DNA from: Parapristionchus giblindavisi | Taxonomy: Eukaryota > Nematoda > Chromadorea > Rhabditida > Diplogasteridae | Direction: 5' to 3' | Length of the DNA stretch: 64,000 nt | Assembly (NCBI GenBank): GCA_943737045.1 | Contig: CALSFV010000216.1 | Location: forward strand, 248,001 to 312,000 | In this document: piece by piece, positions 35,801-47,400 of the stretch | Position numbering within the stretch: the stretch's first letter is position 1 | Layout of the letters: every line of letters begins with the position of its first letter | Notes under the pieces: model-generated | What the model saw: the letters and a program-made list of their open reading frames with translations, nothing else | The model's database searches: none | What the model was told of the DNA's origin: nothing | Translations under genes and position numbers: made by a program

Positions 35801-38800
35801 TCATAGCTTCTTTTGCCATTCTGCTGATTCCCAATCATAGGGAAACTCCTGAAAAAAAGGGAATTTATAGAAGTATAACCCTCTTCAAAGGTCCACTTCA
35901 ATTAGTGTTGCTTTAGGAAAGTTACCAAAGGCAAATGATAGATCAAAGACGAAAGATGAAAGACCAATGAAAAAGATGAAAGGCCAAAGATGATAACTAA
36001 CCTTAGCATGAGAATGCTTCATAGCATCATCAAGCAACTCAATATATTCACCATAAGATGGCTCCATCTCATAAGTGAGATCTTTGATGCCATTGTAGAT
36101 CTTACGAAGGTCACGGGGAAGTTCTGATTATGGATTAATTAACATTTTATTGATTTTAAAGCAAAATATATCATCGATTACTTCAAATTATTGATTTTCT
36201 TAAACAATTACCATCAAAGATCTTCTTCTGAAAATCAGAATCGGTTGCGAGTAGTTTCTTCTTCTTGTACATCTCATCACGATCCTACATAAAAGAAACA
36301 ATCGATAACGTTTGAAAAATTATTCACTAATCACATTTGAGTACATTTTTTAAACAGTTGATCGCTTCAAACCATTCCCTCCCAAGTGGTTCTGTGCTTG
36401 ATAATGGATATTGAATTGAATTGAGAAGAATACGAATTAGAATAAGCCTGGGTGTTCATTACACTCAGAAAAATAATTGTTAATTTGAACCACATAAGTA
36501 CTAGGGTGGCGAGAATAACTCTTGACTCACCTATTCTCTCTCTCTCCAATTGGTGAGTCATCTCTCTAGCTACTCACCCATTCCCCCCTGGCTGCCTTGC
36601 TTAGAGGTCACGGTCGAATAAAAAAAATGATTCGGTCGTGACTCTTTTGCATTTTAGCGGATGTAAGTGGTCAAAATATGCAAATCTGAATATTTTTGTA
36701 ATCTACATGACAAGGGCTATTGAAAGAGTATAAATTCGTCTGTCAAAGAACATTTTAAAATTTCGTCGATTTCTCATGTATTTATCGCATTACCATAATT
36801 CCTTTACATTTCTTTACTTTTAGCAATTGGGATGAGAATTATGTTATATGATATAATATGCACATAAAATACTTTCAAACATTTAAAATTCTTCCTCGTC
36901 GTCATCGGAACATAGCTCATTGAATTCACTCTCATCGGAAGCGTAGCCATGGGTAATTTCGACATCGGGGTCATCGGGAACAATATTAATATATTCGGTC
37001 TGAAGGACGAGGAGAGGAGGAGGCTTGTAGGAAATCTCGCGAGCAAAGACTGTGTCCCTAAAACTCTTTATAGATGCCGCCTTCCGTCTTTAGGGTCATG
37101 GAGGGAGAGGGAGAGGGAAAGGAAGAGAGTGACAGATTGAGAGATACAGGGGGACAAGTAATAGATTGATCATAAAGATATTTATGGATATAATTATAAC
37201 AATAATTATAACAATAATAACATAATAAAATGAGAAATCGACGAAATTTTGAAATGTTTTTTGTCAGGCAAATGTACATGCTCTTTCGCTCTTTCAATAG
37301 CCCTTGGCATGTAGATTACAAAAAAATATTCAGATTTGCATATTTTGACCACTTACATCCGCTAAAATGCAAAAGAGTCACGACTGAATCATTTTTTTGA
37401 TTCGACCGCAATCTCTTGGCCTTATTATTAGTGAGACAACGAGAGAGAGGTCGTAAATGCGAATCTCTCGGTAAACCGCAAGAAAGTGCCAGTGGGAACG
37501 GTGAGCCAAGAGCCATTCTCGCCACCCTAATAAGTACCCATAAGTGTTCCGGGCGAAAATATAATACCCAATGTGTTCTACTTAAAGATGGAGGCCCTCG
37601 AATGTCTATGCAAATGTATAACATATCGGCTATTCAAGGGCTAAATGATATGCAAGAAATTAGAACTTCCATTCGTGCATCCGTGTAGTGGTAAATGCGC
37701 TGTCTAGTATTTAAGCGCAACGTCGCGGGTTCGAAACCTATTGCCGAACTTTCTTATTTTCAAAATTTCGCGCCTTTGCCTGTACATCAACCATGATTCA
37801 TTCATTATTCGATCAGTAAGCTAAATTAGCATAAACTAATTTATGTAAGGTATGTAGAATAACTTTTGCTATATTTCTGTCTTCACAGTTTGTTCACGAA
37901 TATATTGCTTTAACAGCTTTTGGGGTGTAAATTAGAAAAAAGTGTAAATTGGAACATATTTGTGTGTTCAATAGAACAATTTGATGTGTTCACTAAAACA
38001 CATTAAAAGGCCGTATAGACTATTTGCATATTCTTCTGAGTATACATACCGTGATATCATTCCATGGAAGACCTCCAGTGCACATCTCTAACAGTACATA
38101 GAACCATGACTCGACATCACAAGCACGACTCATCTCTGTGCCTTCATGGGCAGTGCGAGAGGCGTACCTGGAAATAATGCATGAATAGGCTCAAGGAACA
38201 CCTCAAAACATTGGTTCGCCTCATTCCATGATTTTATTGATTTTTGTTTTCACCTCTCTGTTTATCGTTAAAGATAAATAAATAATTATTATATCAATCA
38301 CAGCTATCAGTAGTTCTTTGGACGCTTCTTCCGATAACGGCATCACCCAACTGCCAAGCCAGTAATTTCAATTGATTGAGCCAGTGATTTAAACTACTTC
38401 ATAAGACCGGGCCAGTCCGAAAGTATATTATAAGTCTAGCCCTTTCCTTTTTGTTTATTCTATTGTGTTCTGAGGTAGTGTTGATTTCCTTTAGTATTCA
38501 GCGATAGGTAGTGATGACATGAGGCCGTTATCGGAAGATCTTTGACCAATTGCAAACTTATATTATTATAGTTTTTTTATTGATAAATAAGATAAACGGA
38601 CTTCCAATTTCCCTGAAATTTCGTCGGCTTTTCTCTCGCAACTTTAAGCGCTCCGTTCATTTGTCGATATCTATGAATGTAATAGAAGTCGAGCATGTAG
38701 ATCTGTAAATCAATCAACAAATAAATCAATAAATCAATAATCCGACTCCGCTCAAATCGAAAATAAAGTCTGACAACGATACCGATCTCAATTCCTTTTG

Positions 38801-41101
38801 TCCTCCCTTTCCAATAGCAAAGTTCGAGGGTTGGATGTCCCTGTGGATAAAACCAACCTGAATTTCATTATTGATTTTAATATTTATAAATTTGATTATT
38901 AAATTAATTACCTTATGCAGACTCATAATTGCTTTGAGACAGGCCCTAGCCACACTCATAGCACAACCCAAAGAGAACTTGTGAGCTGGAGAATTCTTGA
39001 GAAGATTCTAATAAAGATCAAAGTTCAAAGATCAAAAATCAAAGTTCAAAGATTACTGCGCAGAGATCAAAGACCCAAATATAACTTACTCTGATTGATT
39101 TTCCACAAAGAGTAAGAGTCATGAAATCGTACTTGTCCCATGATCCCTTTGCGAAGACCTCAAAAATGTGGTGTTAATTTCTTGTAAATGGAATTGGACA
39201 TTGTAAAAAGGGTGTTAATTGTGTCCACTTGTAAATAGCATTACAAAAGCAAATATCTCGGTTCCCTGACTAGTTAGAGACTTGAAACTTGTTTTTTTTG
39301 GGTTAGAAACCACAAAAAAAGCTTATAAACGAAGGTTCAAGTCTCCAGCTCTACTAAGAACAGAGATATCTGCTTTTTACAAGAATGTTCGAGTTTTTTC
39401 CTGAAAAATTGTAATAAAAGCTTGTATATCGAAATGAATGGAAAGTGAATCAATTTTTGCTCAATAGAGGAGTTGGGTCCCCCCGTGTAGACTGTTCACA
39501 GGAGGGAGATCATGCCAGAATGATCTCCCCTCATTCCATTTGCATCGTCATTCCCCATGACCCATTCCCCTATATAAACCCCCTCCTATCATGATAAAGT
39601 TAGTCTCGAGTGAGCTTGTCGTCTAGTCTTCCTTGTTACACTCCAACTGGCGACCAAGAGCATCGGACTCCACTCGGCGACCTTGGATTGAAGGTCTTCA
39701 AAGAGGACGGAGGAGTGGAGGTTTGAAGGACCGACGGCCCAGGATTGGAGTACGAGGGAATGGACGAGAATGAGGTGAAGTCTAGGATTCGTTTCTCATC
39801 TGAACCATTTGAGCTGCCAGCGTGTTTGGATCCCAGGGAGAGGACCAACTTCGAGGATCTTCTGAGATGGGCCGATACCGTCGAGTCAATCCACGCAAAT
39901 CATCCAGAAGTAGAAGAGCCATGGGATGAGAAGATCCATGTTGTTTGACGGCGTTCCGTCAAAGGGGAGGAGTTGGGTCCCCCCGTGTAGACTGTTCACA
40001 GGAGGGAGATCATGCCAGAATGATCTCCCCTCATTCCATTTGCATCGTCATTCCCCATGACCCATTCCCCCTATATAAACCCCCTCCTATCATGATAAAG
40101 TTAGTCTCGAGTGAGCTTGTCGTCTAGTCTTCCTTGTTACACTTCAACTAGAGGCTTCCACAATTTCTGACAATATTTCAGCAGCAAAGATATTATCGTC
40201 TAAAATAGTTTCAACAATATCTAATCTTTATCGTTTACTCGTTCATGATAGTGAATTAGATACCTTGCAGAAATGACCAGCCTCAGTCTTCTTCTTCATT
40301 GTTATGAGAATCCACAATTCAAGTTCGAGATACTTGGCCCTTCCCGTTGCCTCGCTCCTCGTTTCGATCTCAATTGTGCTTGTTGATACACTTCAGAGAT
40401 CAAACATCAAAGATCAAAGAATATGAAGATTCAAAATCATGCTCTTGTAGAGTTCAAAGATCAAAGATCAAAGAATATGCTTCCATGAAGATTTAAAATC
40501 ATGCTCTGGTAGAGCTCAAAGATCAAAGATCAAAACATAAATCATTATCCAATACCTTCATAGCACAAAGTTGTCCATTGTTCTTCGTATCCTTTACTAT
40601 GAATATGATATTCTGTCCTGATTCAGGAGCAATTCTATCGATTACCTCATATCGACCGATCATCGTACCCTAAAAGATCAAAGATCACGAAAGATCAAAG
40701 ATCAAAGATCATACCTTTTCAACCTTGATATCAGATCTTCCATCGTAGGCAGATTTCACTTGGTCTTCCTCGGTTGAAACCTTAAAAGATATTTCATAGA
40801 GTAAATCGCATACTTTACTCTAGACGCCAATGAGTAGTCGTTTTTATGTATGAATTATTGATTAATATTGACTAATGATCTTTGAAATTCTAATAGACTG
40901 CTGTTTTCAATGAAAATACCCACCGTCTGCAAAGACTGCTATCCACAGTGACGACCCAAGGGGATAAATGATATTAATTAATAATTTTAGTAACAATAAC
41001 AACAATATATTTTAAAATGATCAAAAAAGAAAGAAAAAAACCGACCGTTCTGCCCATAGCTGCATGAAGTCAATAAAGTCAGCGTTGACCATTTGAAGCA
41101 T
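35801..41101 (-). CDS. Worm-type casein kinase 1-like protein, possibly catalytically impaired
   Basis: CK1-superfamily protein of the group expanded in nematodes. Glycine-loop region GRYEVIDRIAPESGQNIIF (about 40.65 kb), AMK lysine (about 40.57 kb), catalytic loop FIHRDIQPSNFAIG (about 38.83 kb), SDFIFDLSG in place of DFG (about 38.76 kb), RYASRTAHEGTEMSRACDVE and GGLPWNDIT (about 38.1 kb), then the C-lobe. Stop is TGA at 35,801-35,803 after SAEWQKKL; the last exon 35,801-35,848 joins in phase. The catalytic-loop Lys of CK1 (HRDIKP) is Gln here and the DFG glycine is Ile, so activity is doubtful. The 5' end is uncertain: ATG 41,101 (MLQMVNADFIDF) is plausible, but I could not join its exon in phase to VSTEEDQVKSA at about 40.78 kb. 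Introns hold a hAT-like element and a TRIM. Confidence 0.75.
36503..37529. mobile_element. 1,027-bp hAT-like element with TAGGGTGGCGAG ends
   Basis: Ends are TAGGGTGGCGAGAAT / ATTCTCGCCACCCTA, with exact 8-bp duplication ATAAGTAC (36,495-36,502 and 37,530-37,537). Arms of about 300 bp are inverted copies (for example GATTTGCATATTTTGACCAC on the right arm). The centre holds one open reading frame fragment. End sequence and duplication size fit hAT elements. Confidence 0.88.
36883..37089 (-). pseudogene. Acidic C-terminal ORF fragment inside the hAT-like element
   Basis: An open frame of about 68 codons ending in TAA at 36,883-36,885. It reads SFRDTVFAREIS, then PPPLLVLQTEYINIVPDD, then a strongly acidic tail (SDESEFNEL, CSDDDEEEF). 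The composition looks like a real protein tail, perhaps carried by the transposon. An upstream stop at 37,090-37,092 cuts it off and no start is evident. I do not recognise the family. Confidence 0.4.
37688..37755 (+). other. tRNA-like sequence (decayed or SINE-related)
   Basis: GTGTAGTGGTAAATGCG resembles an A box and GGGTTCGAAACC a B box at about the right spacing, but I cannot fold a matching acceptor stem. Probably a tRNA relic or tRNA-derived repeat. Confidence 0.3.
39471..40148. mobile_element. TRIM (miniature LTR retrotransposon)
   Basis: Two direct repeats of about 177 bp (39,471-39,647 and 39,971-40,148) flank a 323-bp core. The LTRs differ by about three positions and contain CCATTCCCC then TATATAAACC, a promoter-like TATA. 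After LTR1 comes TGGCGACCAAGAGC, a likely primer-binding site; before LTR2 comes AAAGGGGAGG, a likely polypurine tract. The core keeps an open plus-strand frame (from ATG near 39,760 to 39,948; PFELPACLDPRERTNF) that could be a gag leftover. It lacks pol. TAGAGG near both outer ends may be the target duplication. It lies in an intron of the kinase-like gene. Confidence 0.85.
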
Positions 41102-41465
41102 TAAAAATGACTACGTGATATCTTTTCATTGTAAGCGTGATTTTAATTTTTCCATTATATTATTATGCATTTGTAGTAAACAATAAGTTCGACCAAAATA
41201 TTCTAATTGTTTCAATGACATTTTAATTGTATAACTAACCTACATATTTCTTTTAATTAATTTACATTTTACGTGCATGCAAACCTATACTTGTGCATCT
41301 ATTATTATAATATTGTTAATTTAATTGTGGTCATTTTCTCATGTGGAAACAAACAGGAAAAAGAGACGGAAATATACATTTATCAGTTGATAGCATGGAT
41401 CCGATCGCAAATTAACAATACTATTCAACATTATTGAAGTTACAGGGCGTTGTCGGTAGAGAGGG
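41102..41465. other. Intergenic between kinase-like and peroxidase genes
   Basis: A short AT-rich gap between the tentative kinase start and the peroxidase stop. No feature seen except common intronic-type motifs. Confidence 0.5.
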
Positions 41466-44400
41466 TTACGGTTTTCTAGGATTAGTAGAGAATTCTATCC
41501 ATTGGGAATGGCTGGAAACTGCTGCATGGGATCATTCGTCCACTGAAAATCCATTTGTGCGTGATAGAAGTATCGCAATAATGAACCAAAATACGAGAAT
41601 CTTCACTTTGACCAGATTCTCTTATCTTGAGCTAACTAGAGAGCATAGACAGTTGGACAATCGCAAACAACTTACTTCATTCTGAATATGTCATCCTGTA
41701 CCTGCGTCATACCATCAGTGTTCTCGCAAATTAGTTGTGCGAGTGGATAGTTTCGAATGGCTTCATACTCGGCTGTAACGAAATTCTTTTGAACACGATG
41801 CAGGAGTAATGAGTGTGGTGCTATGGGACAGTTTGGGAATGCATACTAATATGTGTAGTCTAAATGATGGCATCCCCGCAGGGCCTATCCCTTTTATATT
41901 TTCCCGAGATAATATCCGATTTTAGGAAGATTGAAGAGGGATCAAATAAAGTGTGAACCTTGAGTGAGTGCACCAGCATTGTCGGTACTCTGGTAGAAGA
42001 AACGATCGCCTTTCTTTAACGCAGAGAATTGATCTGCTATCAAATACGATCCAGTAGGGCCAATCTGTATAAAACATTTTTTTTGAAAATCCTCTAAACA
42101 ATTGAATAATTTTCATTAGTTTCTTTGAAAGCTAGTATAATAGATAAATGAGTAGATTACAATGACACCAAAAAACCTTATAATATAAATATGATTTATT
42201 ACACATCATCACCAATTCAACTTCAATGACATACCATTTTCTATGAAAAAAAAACGTGAAATAGAAGACTGACTGTGAGCAATAGAAATTTAAAAAAAAT
42301 AAAAACAAAAAAAGAAAACTTACAACAGCAGAGGGATCAACACGTTTCTCGAGTAAGATACCAACATAGAGATCGATATCATCAACCTGATATTTTATGA
42401 ATATTTATATACAATGTTTATTTATTTTTTTACAATATAAAAGTAGCTTAGACTGACCGAGGCATAAGTCTTCTTGAGTAGATCCACATTAGCAGGATCC
42501 ATATCCTTCTTCAGATCATCGAATGTTGCTACCTTTCCCAGTCCTGGGATTTTCGCTCTAAAAAAGAATTGTAAAAAGAAGCGTGATCTAATGTTGGGCC
42601 CCTGATTTCTCTTAAACAGATCTTCCTAAATTCTCCTATTTCATTCTGCTTTTATATATTTTTCTTATCCTACTGAACATTAATATGGCAGTGCTCAACA
42701 CTATCTACTCCCCTTCTCAGTGAGAAGTTCTCAAGATTTCTCAAAGAAGAACAAAAATACGATCTTTTCATACTTTTCGGAACTGTCATAGAGCGCTGAA
42801 TAAATGAATAGAATTCCATTGAACTATATTCCTACTGAGTACAAATCGTCACACCTGACTTCATTGTACGGTTGCACACCCATTTCTCGGCCTCTTTGAA
42901 TATTCACAGCCGGTAGATCAACTCCGGAAGCTTTCTTGTTTCGGGTCTCGAATAATTGATTTCTGATTGGGAATGAGAATTGACGATCGACAGCCATTGC
43001 AGCAACGTTAACCATTCCTGAAATTTTTTAAAAAACATTAATGAAATCGTAATTCTTCTCAACGATCATTTTGTACTCACACTTATGCATATTTTCTCTA
43101 TTCAATCATTTGTTAGTCGTCTAGGACCAGGGCTGCAACGACGGAGCAAAATAATTTATAAACTTTTGTATAATGGTTTTTTTATATGTTTATCACTAGT
43201 TTAAACCTTTTCTTTCTAATTGTGTTGTGGGCAACCAAGAGACCTTTGCAAAATCAGTGTGATTGGCAAACAAAGAGAAATTGATTGTTTTCTTCGTAAA
43301 GGTGAATTGTAGACAAGATTATTTCTGAAAACGTTTCGGCGATATTCCCCATCATCAATTGAGTTTAATTCTTCAAACTTGGATAATGTAATTAACAGAG
43401 ATATGAAGAGATAAGAGAAGATTACTGTACCTTGCGCCATGTTGAATACGGTAGCTGATTTGTCATAGAGTGAATCGGAATAGAAGATATTGGCGCCGAG
43501 ATCAATGTATGGACCGACGGTACTTAATCAAATGTTTTTTTAATTGGAAAACGGTTTCATTTCAGATAACAGTTAGTAGAATCGAAAAATATCTACTCAA
43601 GGAAAATAAGATTCCGAAAATGCTGTATATATTTGTAATAATTGCTCTTGAATATTAATTTACCTATTTTTGTTTGTCATTCGTGGAATGTCTTTTCTCG
43701 CTTGCGAATGACCAAATCGAAATGCGGCAGCTCCGAATTCAACAGAGATCGAGGGATCGACACTCGCATTATAGGTTCCTAAATATTAAAATCTATTTTT
43801 TATTCCCTATTATCTTTTTTCACGGTATCAAAGATAACTGCCGTTGTTCATTTGTTTTGTTCGGTTTTGGCAACTTCCAAAATAACATAGAAAAGAAACA
43901 AACTTTTGAGGCCTGTAGGGAATAGATCGAAGGTGCTCATTAATTTGGCTCCAATGACTTTTGGAAGATATTCATTGTAAGTGTGATACTGCCACATTGC
44001 GATCACGAGACGACGAGTTTCCTGAAATTCCAAATTGAAATTAATATTTATTTATTTAATTTGCTTTCCAAATGCGATACAATTGACAGAAAATTAATTA
44101 AATTTGATAGGTGGAAAATAAATGAAGTAATAATGTTATATCATAATCAATTGGAAAACAGATGAAAATATTGTATTATGAACCGACATGATACACGAGG
44201 TTATCACTCCAAGTGCTTCTCAGTTTTCGGATCTGCGCTGCCCATTTATTATGTTGTCTCAGATAGATAGTATGGAGAGGAATGAGTCCTGCAAATAAAT
44301 GTAATTGAAAATTTAAATTTAAATATTATTATTATTATTATTATATTTTAAATCAAACCTGGATGAAGCGAATTGCGGGAGTCGCCAGCGACGAAGCAAA

Positions 44401-47400
44401 GATAGGATGGCTGTGACTGACAGTTCGAATCCTGAATCGATATTTGATCTTTGATCTTTGCTCAGACTATTCCATATTGATCATGTAAACTAAATACATT
44501 GGCAGCTCTCGGTGGTAGTGTGTATCCGTTCTGTTGGTACATAAACATCTGTCCGTCCTTCAACGTTCTCAAATCTTTTGACACACAATCGGTTGATCCA
44601 TACATCACAGACATGTCCAGGTAGTGCGAATTCTGAAACGTCGCCCTTCTACACTTATCATGTTACATCTATTTAAATTTTTAATAGTATCATTAAATAG
44701 TATATGTTATATTGAGAAAAATCATCGAGAAAACAATTCTTGAAGCTATATATAAAGTGGTTTAAAGGAACACCAAAGCTAATTCTACTCACAATCAGTC
44801 TAATCAAACTCTCTCGCAGATAAAGAAAGCGAGAGTGTGAACGGAGTGTTTCCTATTTGTTCGTGGTTTTACTATAAATGCATTTGTGAACAACGAATCG
44901 AATAATTGATTGTTAATTGCACGTAGATGAAATAAAACCAAAATAATGCTTTTGAAATTAAAAAAAAAGTACCTGATTGATCTGTGCCCTTGGTCCCAAT
45001 CCAGTCTGGCCATTGATAGCACGAGTCAGTCTAATGCAACCTCGCTTACCAGTGCTTGTCTTGGGTGGGAAATACGCATCGTCGTCTGGGATCTGTCACA
45101 GAATTGATTAGGCCGTAACCCTTTTCCGTGAGGGCTTGCGAATTTTGGATCATGGGATGGTCAAAATTCACAGAAAAAAGAAAAGAAAAAAAACAAATGA
45201 AAAGAAGAGGGATAAAACCCTGCTATTCTTTCCTTTCTAATGTTTTGTAGAGAACATAGAGGGCACAGCGATTCGAGAGTGGTCATAGTGCGACCGAGAA
45301 AAAATAGAGCGAAAAGAGAGAAATCACGCAAAAGTGAGAGAGTGCGGATTATGAAAGTACAGCCATATTTTTTTGGAATTTCGCCAATGCTTTCAATGCG
45401 CGCTCTCCCCCACGTTGGAGAAGCACTGTGAAGGGATCCAAAAACCTACCTCAATGGGGGCGCAATTCGGTGTGATACTGGCCGATTCGCACGTGGAACA
45501 GTCAAGTGCAGCATTGTTGGGTCCTGATCGGAATGGGACAGGTTACGGTGGCCATATCGATTGGCCGCTTACCAACGGAGCTAGGGGTGAATACGATATC
45601 GTGAGCGACGAATTGACCGAATTGCATGAAGAGATGATTCCAGTCTGGGTCATAGGCGGGGATTGAGGCCTAGAATGAACGAGATAGGAACTTTAACTAA
45701 ATAATAATAAAATAAGGAAATAAATCAAAATCAGAGAAAATTGTTTCCGTTTTACAGACTCTATCGCCAGTACTTTGCCTCGTTTAAAAAATCGTGATTT
45801 TGAATGCCTCATAAGTTCCTTGATGGATTATGGTATGTACATGTAATGTAGTTGAATTTGTTTCGTTTTTGCGTGTTTTCTGTTTACCTCAGCAAAGATC
45901 TTATTGGATATGATTCTAGCAGAGGGTAGAACTCCATTAGCTGCTGATTTGGTACGAACGGAGTTGATTCCTTTAAAAGAGAAATATACCAAATTAAAGA
46001 CCTCACACATCGATAACGACAGGTAAAAATAAATAGTTAAAATACGAATAATAATTTAAAGGCACACCCAATTTGAAACTCTCAGCTTTGGCCTCACTCT
46101 CACGCTTACTATGAGAGTTTTGTCAGAGTGACGAGTTTTAAATTAGCTCGGGTGTGTCTTCTAAATAAATCCTGACCATCATCGTATTTGGGTGATCCCA
46201 TGAATCGACGGAATGGATTCATCGTGGAACCGAGTACTCGATTCGTATCGTGATTACACCATCCAGAAATGGAACGATACGGGAATCTGTAATGTGGTAT
46301 TCGAAAAGAAGTGTAATCGAAATGGAAAAAGGCGTATAAAAAGTGTGGCATTTTCTCTGCACTTGAAATTCCATAGTGAGCCTCATTTATCGGCCGATTC
46401 GTATTACAAAACATCACTCTGGCCTCTATAAACGAGATGCGCTGAAGAGAATCAGGAATCATCTCTATTCGAAGATAGGTTTCATAGCAATATGTAGATA
46501 TTTTGTTGAGTAAATGATGTTGTACTCATTAATTCTATTGTGATTAAGACATATAAATATATAAGGAAACACCATGCGCATCACAGCTCTCGTCCTTTAG
46601 ATGTAATATAATTTTTTTAAAACATCAAAAATATTTACGTTTTGTCGCACGATGTGGGACGATCGATACAGTTTGTGTCAAGGGGATTGCTTGAAGTGAT
46701 GGTATCCTATAAATGAACATTAAAGCAGATTTATAGACTGATTGTATTATAGAGAATTGGAAGGGAGAGTTTTTAAATAGTTTAAATGTGTTTCAACAAT
46801 AATCATAGTCTTGGATGTTGGACATCGGAAATGCCGTTATTTCTTCAATCCCTCTCCATCTTTCTCATTTTATTCTTTTCTCTCGTCGTTTTGTAACCAT
46901 AGTCCTAGGAATCTTGACACGTACAGTACCTTATAAATTTCCTCAGATTTTTTTGTTCAATCATTACTCTTAACTTATTTATTATCATATTCAAAAGACA
47001 TAATATGAAACATTTCCAAGAGTATCAAATTCTCTTAAAATTATCTCAAGGGTGGGGGTCTATTGAACATATGGATACAGCAAATATTAGATAGATGAGA
47101 ATATTTTCTTCTCAGAAGAATAGAAGATTTGTTATCATACCGGCGATCCGTACTGTCTCTTCACTCTTTTGTTGGTATTGAGCTTTCCCACGATTAACGA
47201 CGCTACGTCTACCTGGAAATGCACAACTAGTAGAAAAAACACTTGTCAGTTTACAATTGAAATATTCTTATTTGAAATTGAAATACAATTGAAATATTCT
47301 TATTTGAAATTGAAATACAATTGAAATATTCTTATTTGAAATTGAAATACAATTGAAATATTCCGTTCTGGTAACACTTTCTCGTCGACAAATGAAGCGA

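Noticed and set aside
45373..45666. 97-codon plus-strand frame
   Set aside because: It is antisense to the peroxidase exon encoding FGQFVAHDIVFTPSS and its neighbour, where the minus strand gives clear conserved sequence and splice sites.
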